Positions 1 to 10,342 of a DNA stretch of 64,000 nucleotides are shown here, piece by piece. Origin of the DNA: Albifimbria verrucaria (taxonomy: Eukaryota; Ascomycota; Sordariomycetes; Hypocreales; Stachybotryaceae); contig JAHREC010000049.1 in assembly GCA_020081605.1 (NCBI GenBank), positions 248,001-312,000 of the forward strand, written 5' to 3'. Position numbers and translations under genes: made by a program. The notes below the pieces were generated by a model. The model was given only the letters and a program-made list of their open reading frames with translations, had not been told where the DNA came from and ran no database searches. The stretch's first letter is position 1. Each line of letters begins with the position of its first letter.

Positions 1-1
1 T

Positions 2-223
2 ACTGTGGAGTTTCTCGCTTCTCAGAGCTCATGGCCTTACGTTTTCGATACTAAAGTGGAACCGATGAAATCACTCATGGCACATGGTATTCAGTCACTG
101 GTGGCACTGGGTCTAAGAAACGGGGTGCGATCGGAGCTCGGAGCGGCGCTGCTACCACTCCGCAACTTGCCGGAGGGTGGAGTGGATATCAGGGCCTCCG
201 ATTTTGCCATGGATGGGAACTAA
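2..223 (+). CDS. possible 3' end of an unrecognised gene (partial)
   Basis: The frame is open from the left edge of the window and stops with TAA at 221-223, about 73 codons. The peptide has a mildly hydrophobic middle (motif SLVALGLRNG) and no domain I recognise. It may be the last exon of a gene that starts outside the window, or chance. The next 450 bases hold no gene before the GH43 start. Nothing beyond the open frame supports it. Confidence 0.2.
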   Translation, partial: TVEFLASQSSWPYVFDTKVEPMKSLMAHGIQSLVALGLRNGVRSELGAALLPLRNLPEGGVDIRASDFAMDGN

Positions 224-673
224 AACTCCGAAACTCCTCAACTACATAGTGAGGATGTAAAAGTGAGAATGTTGCCAATGAGAGCCTTTGGGGTATACTG
301 GCACTTAGCCGGCACCAGGCTATTACACTCTTTATATTCCCTCATCGGACCGCCAGGCTCCGTTCCACAATGGTATGGCGTGGATCTCCCCAGTCTCGTA
401 GATTCATACATGATCATAGAAATTTCTTACGTGGACGTGAATTTTCCGCACATGTAGCGATGAAGAAATTGTGAATAGTTCCGGAGACGGCAAAAGGGAA
501 AGTAAATCGCAGCTGACTGAATCGTAATTCGCAGTCAAGCGGCGGCATGGCATTGGCTAGTACATTGCCAACAATTTATGTCCAACTACTTAAGTGTCGA
601 GAGGGACGCCAGGCCCTGTCGCATTCGCGTAGAATCTCTTCATCGACAAATCTGTTGACTAAGGTTGCTCTCG
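224..673. promoter_or_regulatory. intergenic region upstream of the GH43 gene
   Basis: No gene seen. This is the 5' flank of the GH43 gene. It contains CGG/CCG triplets in the form TCCGA (about 227-231) and TCGGA (about 344-348), the type of half site many Zn2Cys6 regulators bind, resembling the palindrome at 4804-4820. No clear TATA box. The regulatory reading is inference. Confidence 0.3.
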
Positions 674-2214
674 ATGCGATTTTGCGTAGCTATTCCTCAG
701 GTCCTGTCGACACTGGGCGCTTTGCTCAGTGTCGCCCGGGCTGACAACCCCATCGTACAGACGGATTATACTGCAGATCCGGCGCCAATAGTATACAATG
801 ATCGGCTCTATGTTTTCACAAGCCACGACGAGGATGACACAAGCTCTGGGTTCTTCAATATGAAAAACTGGCGTCTTTTCTCGACTGTCGACATGGCCAA
901 CTGGCAGGACCACGGTACTCCCATGGGCCTCACTACATTCAGCTGGGCATCCAAGGACGCCTGGGCAGGGCAGGTTATTGCGCGCAACAATAAGTTCTAC
1001 TACTATGTGCCCATCACCCGTTCTGGTGGCTGCATGTCCATCGGAGTTGGTGTAAGTGATAAGATAGAAGGGCCCTACAAAGATGCCATTGGCAAGCCAC
1101 TCGTCGAAAACTGCCAGATCGATCCAACTGTCTACATAGATAGTGATGGGCAGGCCTACCTATACTGGGGCAACCCAGATCTGAACTACGTCAAATTGAA
1201 TGCCGATATGATCTCCTACAGCGGTGGTATCCAGAGAAATACACCCAGCAATGGTGGCTTCCAAGAGGGCCCTTGGTTTTACAAGCGTGGCAGTCTATAC
1301 TATATGATCTACGCTGGCACTTGCTGCTCGGAAAGTATTCGCTATGCTACAAGCAATAGCCCTACAGGACCTTGGACCTCCAGGGGGTTATTATGGATGC
1401 GCAAGGCAAAAGCTTTACTAACCACGCGGGCATGATCGACTTCAAAGGCTCATCATACTTTTTCTACCACAACGGTGCCTTGCCTGGTGGCGGCGGTTAC
1501 ACTCGTTCCGTGGCAGTAGAGAAGTTTACTTACAACTCGGATGGTACTATTCCCAAGATGAGCATGACAAGTGGCCCGGCACAGGTTGGAACAGTGGATC
1601 CTTACGTGCGCCAGGAGGCAGAACTCATTGCCTGGTCCTCAGGTCTAAAGACTGAGGTGTGTGGAGAAGGAGGAATCAACGTCGCCTTTATCAACAACGG
1701 CGACTATATCAAGGTCAGAGGCGTTGCATTTGGAACTGGCGCCAGATCACTCAGCGTTCGCGTCGCCTCAGCTAATAGTGGCGGTAACATTGAGGTTCGT
1801 CTCGGCAGCCAGACCGGTACGCTTGTCGGCACCTGCAAGGTCCCTGGAACTGGAGGATGGCAGACCTATACAACTGTAACCTGTGCGATCAGTGGTGCTA
1901 CGGGAACACAGGATCTTTTCTGGAGGTTCACCGGGTCGGGAAGCGGTGAACTCTTCAATTTCAATTGGTGGCAGTTTGATGGCGGAAACGGCGCCTCGCA
2001 AGGTCCATCATCGACATCCTCCACAAGCCTGATAACCTCGACAACTAGTCAGGCTGTCTCAACGACATCAACTACACAGATTTCGAGCACCACAATAACT
2101 CCCAACTGCTCGGAGCTTTATGCACAATGTGGTGGGTCGGGTTGGAATGGACCGACGTGTTGCAGCAAGGGTAAATGCACATTTTCTAACCAGTGGTATT
2201 CTCAATGTTTGTAG
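674..2214 (+). CDS. secreted GH43 arabinofuranosidase with CBM6 and CBM1 (one frameshift)
   Basis: Secreted glycoside hydrolase expected to remove arabinose from arabinoxylan or related polymers outside the cell. About 513 residues once one frame break is bridged. The ATG at 674 gives a hydrophobic signal peptide ending near ARA. The GH43 five-blade domain follows, with the catalytic set visible as DPAP (base), [11 protein letters not shown] (pKa modulator) and QEGPWFYK (acid). The region SHDEDD / [10 protein letters not shown] / CCSESI resembles bacterial XynD-type arabinoxylan arabinofuranohydrolases. A CBM6-like beta-sandwich (from VRQEAE) comes next, then a Ser/Thr-rich linker, then a C-terminal fungal CBM1 ([14 protein letters not shown] ... 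NQWYSQCL). The frame breaks at a run of five G at 1383-1387; one more G reads GPWTSRGVIMDAQ. No intron seen. First gene of the sugar-polymer locus. Confidence 0.85.
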
Positions 2215-2974
2215 AGGATATACGATGATATACATTCAATATTTCTCTCCTAATCCGGATGGTAAATTGGATGAATTCAAGTTTGGCCTAAGGTCTGCGA
2301 AGATCTGTTGGTATTGCAATCCTCTTTTGTGGTACAGCAAGCGGAATCTGTTAGCTTGGCTAATGGGAAGTACCATCTATACTCTTACTACAATACATTG
2401 AATGCAGCCTGAGTGACCATCTCCGACATGAAGGAAGAGAACACATACTTGTTGCTCCGCATTGGCTGAGAGTTTCAGCGTCTCTATCCACAATTTGAGA
2501 ATGAGTTCACCTACTGATCGTAGACTCTCTCACACTTGATAGATAACTCCAATACTTCGAACTAGCACATTACTATTAATCGACTGATGAACATGTCAAA
2601 TTGGTAATCAGAGATAGCCTGTCCAGCGAAGCAGGACTTTGTGAACTCCTTCCATGGCAAGATTTCATACCATTCACACGCAAGCCACAGCTCACACCCT
2701 GACCTCATTTTCGCAGGCCATCACTGCGATATTCAACTAGTACCAAACACAAATAGATACTTCATATGCCATTTTGTTTTTCTTCCGAGTATTTTAGAGT
2801 CACGTATCCTTTACTTTTAACTACTGAAGAACGAAGCTTACGGTCCGTTGATATTCGCCATATCTGAAAGCAATTTAGTTATGAATAAAATGATGATGAA
2901 GACCAAGTTGAACTTGCCCTCACGCAAAGCCATTCCTTGATATGTAACTTGCAAGGATATATGCTTTACCAGCA
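2215..2974. other. intergenic, convergent 3' ends
   Basis: Shared 3' flank between the GH43 gene (plus strand) and the sugar transporter (minus strand). AT-rich and unstructured to the eye; no gene, RNA or repeat recognised. Confidence 0.5.
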
Positions 2975-4583
2975 TCATTCTTCTCGAATCGACGCCTTCT
3001 CCAAGTCATTGGGAAGATCGGAAAGTTCTTTCGCAGCAGGCTTGTCAAAAATACATGCAATCTCCTCAAGGGTTGGACCCTTCGTCTCGGGAAACAAGAA
3101 CCACACGCCAGCAAATTCAACCATAATCCAGGCGACGAAGATGGGGTAGAGACGCCATTGGATATTCTCCAAGCCGACAGGTACAGCAAAGTTTGATAGA
3201 ATCATGAAACAAAACTGGACAAAATAAAAAACCGATAAACCAAGGGTTCGCAGCCTGTACGGCAAAATCTCAGGGATGTATAAACCCAAGTTGCCATTGA
3301 AGCCGAAATTATATGCTGGCGAAAATAGATAGAGCAGAACAACAACTGCGTATCCGGCTGCTTTATTGCTTTCATCTTTTGAAAACTCAGCACTTCCTGC
3401 CGTAATTGCAATAACAATCATCCACATAGCCACGAGGGAACCCAAGAACAAGGTGCGCCGACCCACTTTTGCAGGTAGTGTGGCGAAGTAGAGAGCAGAA
3501 AACCAGGATACCATCTGAGATGTAGCATTGATAAGAGTCTGCTGCAAATCCGACTTTAGACCAACAGAGGATAAGATTGGTGAGAGATAGTAGGAGACAA
3601 ATGCGTTCCCAGACATTTGAGAGCAGATCGCGGCCCAAGCCATGATGGTTAGTCTCCTTCGGTTACCCGGAGTGGCGACAAAGTCCAGCAAGGTGGAACG
3701 CTCCATTTCCTTTTCGGCCTGAAGAGTCGATGTAATCTCAGTCAACTCGAACATAGCGACGGCATTGTTAGGATCGCCTTCTCCATGGTATTTGATCAAG
3801 ATGGCACGCGCTTCTTCAATTCGTCCCTTATCCACTAACCAACGTGGCGACTCTGGGACGAACCACACAAAGAGTAATTGGATTACTGAGGGCAAACCTT
3901 GCAGAGCAGATGGTATTCTCCAAGAGGCATCGCCATTGATGCGAAAAGTACCAAAGGTACTCCATCCTGCTGTGATAGACCCCAAAGAGTAAAACGTTAG
4001 AAACAAGGCTGTTGCAGTGCTTCTTTGAGCGGGATGTGCAATTTCAGTGATATAAGGAGCACCGACACCGGCGACAACAACACTCCCAGCGCCAATTATG
4101 ACCCTTGCGGTAACGAACATGGCCAGATTGAACGCAGCGCCCTGTAGTATAGCACCGATACAGCACAAGGCAGCACCTAGAGCCAAACCAACACGACGCC
4201 CCCATCGATCAGCAGAGGGAGATATAAGAAAGACACCAGCAATTCCACCCAGTGGGTAGGCTGCGTTGAAGATGCCTAGTGTTGCTCCTCTCGGAGTCCC
4301 AAAATACGTCTGCCAATGGGTGACGGACTGCAAGCCATTCATCATGGAACCATCAAACCTGAGACTCTGATGTCAGAAAGTAGAAGATCATGATACTATT
4401 ATAGCTTGTGGCTCACCCTTGAGCAAAGATTGATAAGAGAGGAATGAGCATCCATAAGTTGAGAGACCGCAAGTTCCGATGTCTCCACCAATGCTTGGTA
4501 TACAGAAGCATGTCGGCCTCACTTGGTACTGTGGGTCCAGGAGGCAGAGGTCCATCAGAATGCTCAGTGATTTGTTTCTCCAT
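2975..4583 (-). CDS. MFS sugar transporter (lactose-permease/hexose type)
   Basis: Plasma-membrane sugar:proton symporter of the MFS sugar porter family, about 516 residues and twelve predicted helices. Two exons: 4417-4583 and 2975-4358, with a 58-bp intron (GTGAGC...CTCAG) inside the codon for Gly in IFAQGFDGSMMNGLQ. Family signatures are visible: RWGRRVG after helix 2, PESPRWLVDKGR, PYRLRTLGLSVF, and FPETKGPTLEEI after helix 12. The N-terminus FDGSMMNGLQ...WQTYF with GIFNAAYPLGG is typical of fungal lactose/galactose-permease-like members. The reading frame is intact. It is divergent from the Zn2Cys6 gene across 346 bp and sits between GH43 and GH78, so import of a released mono- or disaccharide is the natural role. 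The exact sugar cannot be told. Confidence 0.9.
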
Positions 4584-4929
4584 TGACAATGTGCTGGAAT
4601 AGTTGTGGCGATGATATGGGCCAATATGGGGCGATGTTGAAGGTGGTTACTCGACGAGGCCAAATGAATGGTGAAAGCAGGTATGATATATGTATATGTA
4701 TGTGAGTAGTAACCAATTATTCCTTTGGTTGCGTTACCCCAGACTAATTTATGAGGCCCCGTGGGGAAATCAATTAGTCTTGCAACAATTGGCTTTCGAT
4801 CAATCCGAACTCATCTCGGATCTGACCGGGCTATCATATCCCGAGTAAAGCAACGCCACTGAGACCGACGTCTCCACTCTACAGGTATAACATGGCCCGG
4901 TCGCCCCATTTGCAGCGTCCCCTACGAGA
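4584..4929. promoter_or_regulatory. divergent promoter of sugar transporter and Zn2Cys6 regulator
   Basis: 346 bp between two divergent starts. It holds a CCAAT box (4713-4717), two sites fitting the carbon-repressor CreA/Cre1 consensus SYGGRG (4737-4742 on the minus strand; 4761-4766 on the plus strand), and a palindrome TCCGA-N7-TCGGA at 4804-4820, an everted CCG/CGG pair of the Zn2Cys6 type. The sites are seen in sequence; binding is inference. Confidence 0.45.
4804..4820. promoter_or_regulatory. palindromic CCG-N9-CGG motif, candidate Zn2Cys6 operator
   Basis: The arms TCCGA and TCGGA are exact reverse complements separated by seven bases. Its position between the transporter and the regulator suits autoregulation and pathway control. 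No binding data are available here. Confidence 0.35.
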
Positions 4930-7153
4930 ATGGGCAGTTCAAGTCTCTCTCTCATCTTCTTGACTGACCTTATGGAGGAAGCAAGGACTCATGCTGACAA
5001 GGATAGTAAGTCTCTAGCGCCTTTACCTATACCGACCCTAAGCTCTTCCACCTGCCATGGCCACAATCGCACGAAGCGAGCGGACTGCTCTGAGTTGGCA
5101 AATGCTGACGATATACCATTGGTCCAGATGGGCCTCTTCAACGCAGGCCCGTCACGTATGTTGATCCAGTTTCAACAAAGGTCTCAGCTGATGAGTCGAT
5201 AGTTGCGAACGGTGCAAGCGGCTGAAAACTAGGTGTGACCGACAGATTCCATCATGCAAGCGTTGCAGCGACGCACAATTACCATGTGATTATTCAAGTC
5301 GCCGGAAGCCGGGTTTCCAGCTGGCTACCGCCAGAGCTTAGAGGAGAGGATCAGTATGCTTGTCCGATTGGCATGTAGTAGTGAATACATCTAATCTCAT
5401 ATCATAGATGCCCTACAAGCTGAAGTACAAGTACTACGAACAAAAACGCAGCAAGACAGGATAGCTGCTACAGATGCACCCGTCAGAGGTTCTTTAACAG
5501 AAGATGGGGCTAATCCTGTGCCAGCGCTGAGCCCGGATACCAATAGCAGCTCCAACACTCGGTCGACAATCAATCACATGCCGCTCGCAACTTCTTTTCG
5601 GACAAAGCAAACTGCCGAAAGTAAGCCTCCGGCTGATCTTGTCTTTTCCCTCGTTTCCCTGTACTTTCTCCATATTCACCCCTGGATACCATTCTTGGAT
5701 ATACAGCGCGTCTTTCGTGATCTAGGCAAAGGAGACGAGTTCCCACCACTTTGCCATGCCCTGTTTGGGATTTCGCTCCTTTTTCATTCGACTCTCGATT
5801 GACGCAGAATGTTTGTGACTCCTACTGGAAATATTCGAAGCGCAGAATATTTGTCGATGTTCTGGAAGAGCCATCATATTCTTCACTCGAATCACTGTCC
5901 ATCCTAGTACTTGACCTATCGGGCATGACAAATGGCCCTCAAGTATGGGGTGCACTTGCGATTGCTGTAAAGCTTGCAATACAACTCAAGACTATCGATG
6001 GGCGTGTTCTCAGGATCTCCACAACCGAAGATGAAACCTGTTCACAGCAATCTGCTACCGGCCACCGCCAGAGACTCTTTTGGGTTATATATATGATTGA
6101 TAGCTACATCTCAATCACAACAAGTCATCCTTCCGGTCTGGCTGACTACCATGTATCTCACTTTCTTCCCACTCGTGACGCGGTTTGGATGACGGACGAA
6201 ACAGAAAATAAGGTGGCTCCAGAAGCCATGTCTCCACGATGTGTTTTCAACTACCAATTAAGACTAATGGATGTCTCGAGAATGGTGCACAGCACCTACC
6301 TTAACTTTTGTTCACTGTCAAACATTGATGAATCACAAATTTCGTCATGGCTGAACCAGTTTATGGAATGCTCAAAACAGTTAAGCGAATGGGAGCTCGG
6401 CTTGCCAACAACTATGGCAGTCAATGCTATCCGCGCCCCGCCAACTGGAACAGAAACTTTGCCATCATTGACGATGATGCATGCATACTATCATGGACTG
6501 GTCTTGTTTTTGCATGGCATCGTTGCGTTCTCTGGACAGACGGATTCTCGATCCCAATTTGAAGCGTACCGAAGCTCGAGTGAGGAGACGTGCTCAAAGA
6601 GCGTTGAGGCTATGTCTAATATTTCATCCTCTGTCCTAACACAATGTATGGCCAGATTTGGTTGGCCTCTGGCTTGGTCGATTTGGATAGCTACCCGCTA
6701 CGTCCTGATTACCCAGCATAATGGTTATCCATTTTCGTCGCAACGAATCACTTCATTCTTACACTGTCTGGAGCAGCTCGCCAAGTACTGGCAAATTGCA
6801 GGAAAATATTGGAGGCTACTCCGACAGGCTATTGATGAACAACAAAGCGGTATTATATATGAAGGGGTGTTTTGCCTTTTGTTGTCGACCAGAAGCTGGC
6901 CACTAGCGATCTTGAAGACCGGTTCAGGGTTGACTCCTTCTTCACAGCCACAACAACAGACATAAGTTCAGCGACCACGAGCCAAGCAGGCTCATTGGAT
7001 ATGCAGATACCCTCTCAACAGGGTTCTACAGCCATTCAATCATCCCAAGACCTGTTCACTGATGAAAATGAACCATGGTTCTTAAATCCTTTGAACCCTT
7101 CATCTGCCTATCAAATGGCATATCCAGAGTTCTTTGATGGGGGCTTGGAGTGA
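4930..7153 (+). CDS. Zn2Cys6 transcription factor of the sugar-polymer locus (three frameshifts)
   Basis: Nuclear zinc binuclear cluster regulator, about 660 residues, presumably controlling the surrounding glycosidase and transporter genes. Proposed exons are 4930-5005, 5196-5353 and 5408-7153. A second in-frame ATG lies at 4972. The DNA-binding domain is complete at 5202-5285: spacing C-X2-C-X6-C-X6-C-X2-C-X6-C with KRLKTR between Cys 2 and 3. The linker GYRQSLEERI and a short coiled coil (LQAEVQVLR) follow. The middle homology region (LYFLHIHPWIPFLD) fits the Fungal_trans domain. Three one-base losses are needed: CC at 5327-5328, TT near 5799-5800 and four T at 6870-6873. The first intron of 190 bp is long for this genome and the least certain part. 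Confidence 0.75.
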
Positions 7154-7212
7154 CTATCACAAGAAGAAACTTTTATGAAACAGAAATTCTTTTCTTATTG
7201 TTACTGGGTGTC

Positions 7213-9759
7213 CTAAATCTCTAGTGACTCAGTTGGGAAACATTTTCTTGGTAATGGCAGGTCCATGTGTTTCCCTCCATGTGAGCAGTTGGCGCCAGCA
7301 TCCTTACTAACAATATACTCTAACTTAGACATTGTGTCTACCTGATGGATTCTCTGATATGGTAGCTTGATGTAAACCGGCAGGGTCTCTGATTTCGGCA
7401 CGTCAAATTCTATGTGTACCAACGTTGAAATACTTGATACTGGCTTCCATGAGATGTGTGCAAGGAGATCCGTTTTGCCGGCTCTCCAGCGTAAAGGAAC
7501 AGTTGCCTGTACCTCGGAGTATAGCTCCAGTCTCGGCTCAAAGAGATACTGGCCCAGCCTGGCTCTTCGGGGCGAAGTCCTACCACTTCAGCCATGAACT
7601 CGTAAAGTGGTACGCTGCCCCATGCATGACAGTCAGATCGATGAGAAACGGTATCTTCCTCCCAGGTGGTGAGCCCTAAAGATAGCTGTTTCTTCCACGG
7701 CTCCCAGAAGCGGTGGTAGTGCTCTTCATAAATACCAGCGCCAGCTTCACTAAGAGCTCTTAGGGTATAAAAAGACATGGATATGGAAGCCTGCGTGAAG
7801 TCGTTTGTTGATTCTCCCGACAAGCATTTTCTCAAAATCCTTTGGCTACGCTCGCCCGTTGCTGCACCACTCATGACAGCCCAGACTTGATTGTGCTGGC
7901 TATAATCAGTCGCCTTATCGGCGTTGGAAGCGAGGCCATCAGTATAATATTCGCCATCAAAGCAATACTCGTTGATTGATTGCACAACCAAGCGAGCACG
8001 TCCCAGGTATTCATCAGCCAGGCCGGTTCTGCCCAAGGCCCAGAGTAACTGTGCACTAGTTTTCAACGCGTATGCGTACAGATGGTTGGTGTAAGTCGAC
8101 ACCCCAGTCTTTGTCACTGCGGGTGGTATTCCGTAAGGTCGCCACTCTTCCGCCCAATCAACGAAGTTCCATATTCCCTCTTGCTCGTCTGAAAAACTAG
8201 GCCAAGGTTCTTATCGATGTGAGAGTGGAAGTAGTTCAGTATGGCATCTGCAACTGGCATGAATTTAAGAATGAATTCTGACTCGCCAAAGAATTTGAAA
8301 TGATCGTGCAGCATCAGAATCCAGAAAAGGGAAAAATGGGGGATATACTGCCTGTTATGTGAAGGTGCTCTGCTGGCAGTGAGCCCCATGTGAGCCTCAA
8401 ATGAGCTGTGTATTTGAATTATAGCCTGCTTGGCTAATCGGTCGTCACTGGAAACGTAATACGTAAACAATGCAGAACTTCTTGTATCCATGGCATACTG
8501 AAGCTGCTCATAAAATGGACAGTCTTCATAACAATCATGCATACAATTGTTCAATGTCCTTATGCTAGTATCCCAGAGTTGAGTGGCCAACTTGTCTGGT
8601 GATGCTCTGAACTGTGCTGTCACTTTCAGTGGGTACAAAGCAGACGTGACTTCGAATCGCTTGAGAGTCAATTCGGTCGGGCCTGTGTGAATATGAAGTC
8701 GAAGGAATCGGAAGCTTCGAAAATGAAAAGGAACAAAGGACTCCTCTTCCAGTTGATCAACCTCAGGGTCAAGACTGTCCCATTTCGAGGCTTGTTGCCC
8801 ACCAAATTCGTAGATATCTTCTGGCCCGTAAATTTCCTTGCGTGTATCACAACGATCATGTTTTCGTCGCAAGTACGGCACAAGTATAGGGGTTTCCTCG
8901 TACGATTCCGCGTATTGTAGACGCAGTGCTCCTCCAGGGGCTGTTGGACGCACGAAATCAAGACGAATAAAACCAGTTGTGTGATGAGGCATTTCAATAT
9001 CGACGATATGTTTTGTGTGAGCGGGAAATATTATTTCCTCACAGCTATCAGATGACTTGCGCTTTCCAAGAAGGATTGTCTCAAACTCCGAGACTCCAAT
9101 ATCGCTTTTGGCATTATGTATGGCCGAACCGTACAACTTCTCCAACTTCAGAGGGGAATTAAACGAGGAAACAACCTCCAGGGAGTACAGTTGCCGGTGG
9201 ATGTCTGGAACTCTAGAGTGCAGGCAGCTGTCCATTTTGGCGTGTTGCTCTTTGGTGGGATAGTCTGCTCGTAGACATGTAAGAAATCGTCTTCGGGCTC
9301 GTCGATCCTGAATGTTCTGCGCTCGTCGACCAAAGCCTCCCAAGACTGGCTACTCCTGATCGCATGCGCGAAAGGGCTTGACGGATCACTTGGTACAACC
9401 CTGAGGCCGCCCATAGATGATCGCGGGAATGATGTCGCGAATTTAGTGGCATAAAAGAATCGTAGCACCGTGACATATAAAACATTTCTGTCCTGCTTGA
9501 GATATGGTCCGATGTCCACCTCGTCATAAAACCACAGGTTAGGGTCTCCTTTGACGGGGCCAAAAGCCACGAGTGTGCCATTGACAAAAAGTCTGTACCG
9601 GGTGTCGGCCGTGATGTGTATTGGCAACGACGTAGGCGGGGTGTCCTCGATGATCCACGTTTTCCTAAAGTGAACTATTAATCCTGCAGTGTCTCTGCGC
9701 TCCTCCGAGAATGAAGGATGCCATATCCAGCTCGTGTCTATTTTATGACCTTGGGCCAT
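7213..9759 (-). CDS. GH78-type alpha-L-rhamnosidase (three frameshifts)
   Basis: Intronless gene of about 849 residues for a six-hairpin glycosidase releasing terminal L-rhamnose. The N-terminal beta-sandwich module (ITADTRYRLFVNGT) is a carbohydrate-binding-like domain. The catalytic alpha/alpha barrel follows with the segment DCYEDCPFYEQLQ and AMDTR, then DEQEGIWNFVDWAEEW, then NHLYAYAL. A C-terminal beta-sandwich closes the protein. No convincing signal peptide is visible, so it may act inside the cell on imported oligosaccharides. Frame breaks, each restored by one base, lie at four G 9153-9156, five A 8192-8196 and three A 7540-7542 (plus-strand coordinates). The stop lies only about 60 bp from the stop of the convergent Zn2Cys6 gene, and the start is divergent from GH79. 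The DCPFYEQ variant of the family motif suggests a subgroup distinct from classic DCPxRDER enzymes. Confidence 0.8.
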
Positions 9760-10342
9760 GACGCCTGATATGCTTAACCCTACTCACCAAGACGTAAGAA
9801 GTCTCGCAGTGAGGTTTATGTTTTCTCGCACAAGTGCCACAGATTACGGATGTGGCCCTCTCGTAATTTAATTGAACTGATTGCAAGATCCACATACTGA
9901 CAATAAGCCCCTCGGTCTGATATGAGTTTCGGGGTATGTTAAGCCGGTAAAAGCTCCGTTCAACAAATTTACTGCGCCTAAACGAAAACCTCGGACCTAT
10001 ACGAGGTATCCGGTGACGTTCCCGAGCATTTCCCCACAATCTCTATTGTTATGGGTGGAGACCACAACTGCCTTAGCTGTGAACCCCACACGCGGAGGTG
10101 AAGATGCTTCCGGTGCGATGTGTTGGACTTACACCGAGCCATCTGGGCGTTTCTCATAGCCTCGCAATGTATGAGGCTTTCTTAGGGAATGATTGTCATC
10201 GGTCACATTTCTTATGTCGTGAACCTGCTAGATGCGTGATCTCTTGGGATATTTAACCTCCGCAGATTTCCACTATTGATTCTCAAAGCAGTACCCTATT
10301 TCTTGTTTCAAGTCTGGGGTGTTTAAGATTTGATTCTACACC
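9760..10342. promoter_or_regulatory. divergent promoter of GH78 and GH79
   Basis: 583 bp between divergent starts. It contains TCGGA (9991-9995) followed by TCCGG (10009-10013), similar in parts to the palindrome between transporter and regulator, and a CTGGGG CreA-like hexamer about 28 bp before the GH79 ATG. No clear TATA box. Co-regulation of the two hydrolases by the local Zn2Cys6 protein is inference. Confidence 0.4.

Noticed and set aside
674..9759. Whole polysaccharide locus as decayed pseudogenes
   Set aside because: The same type of one-base loss occurs in genes throughout the window, including an essential-type gene, so the lesions do not mark this locus as specially decayed.
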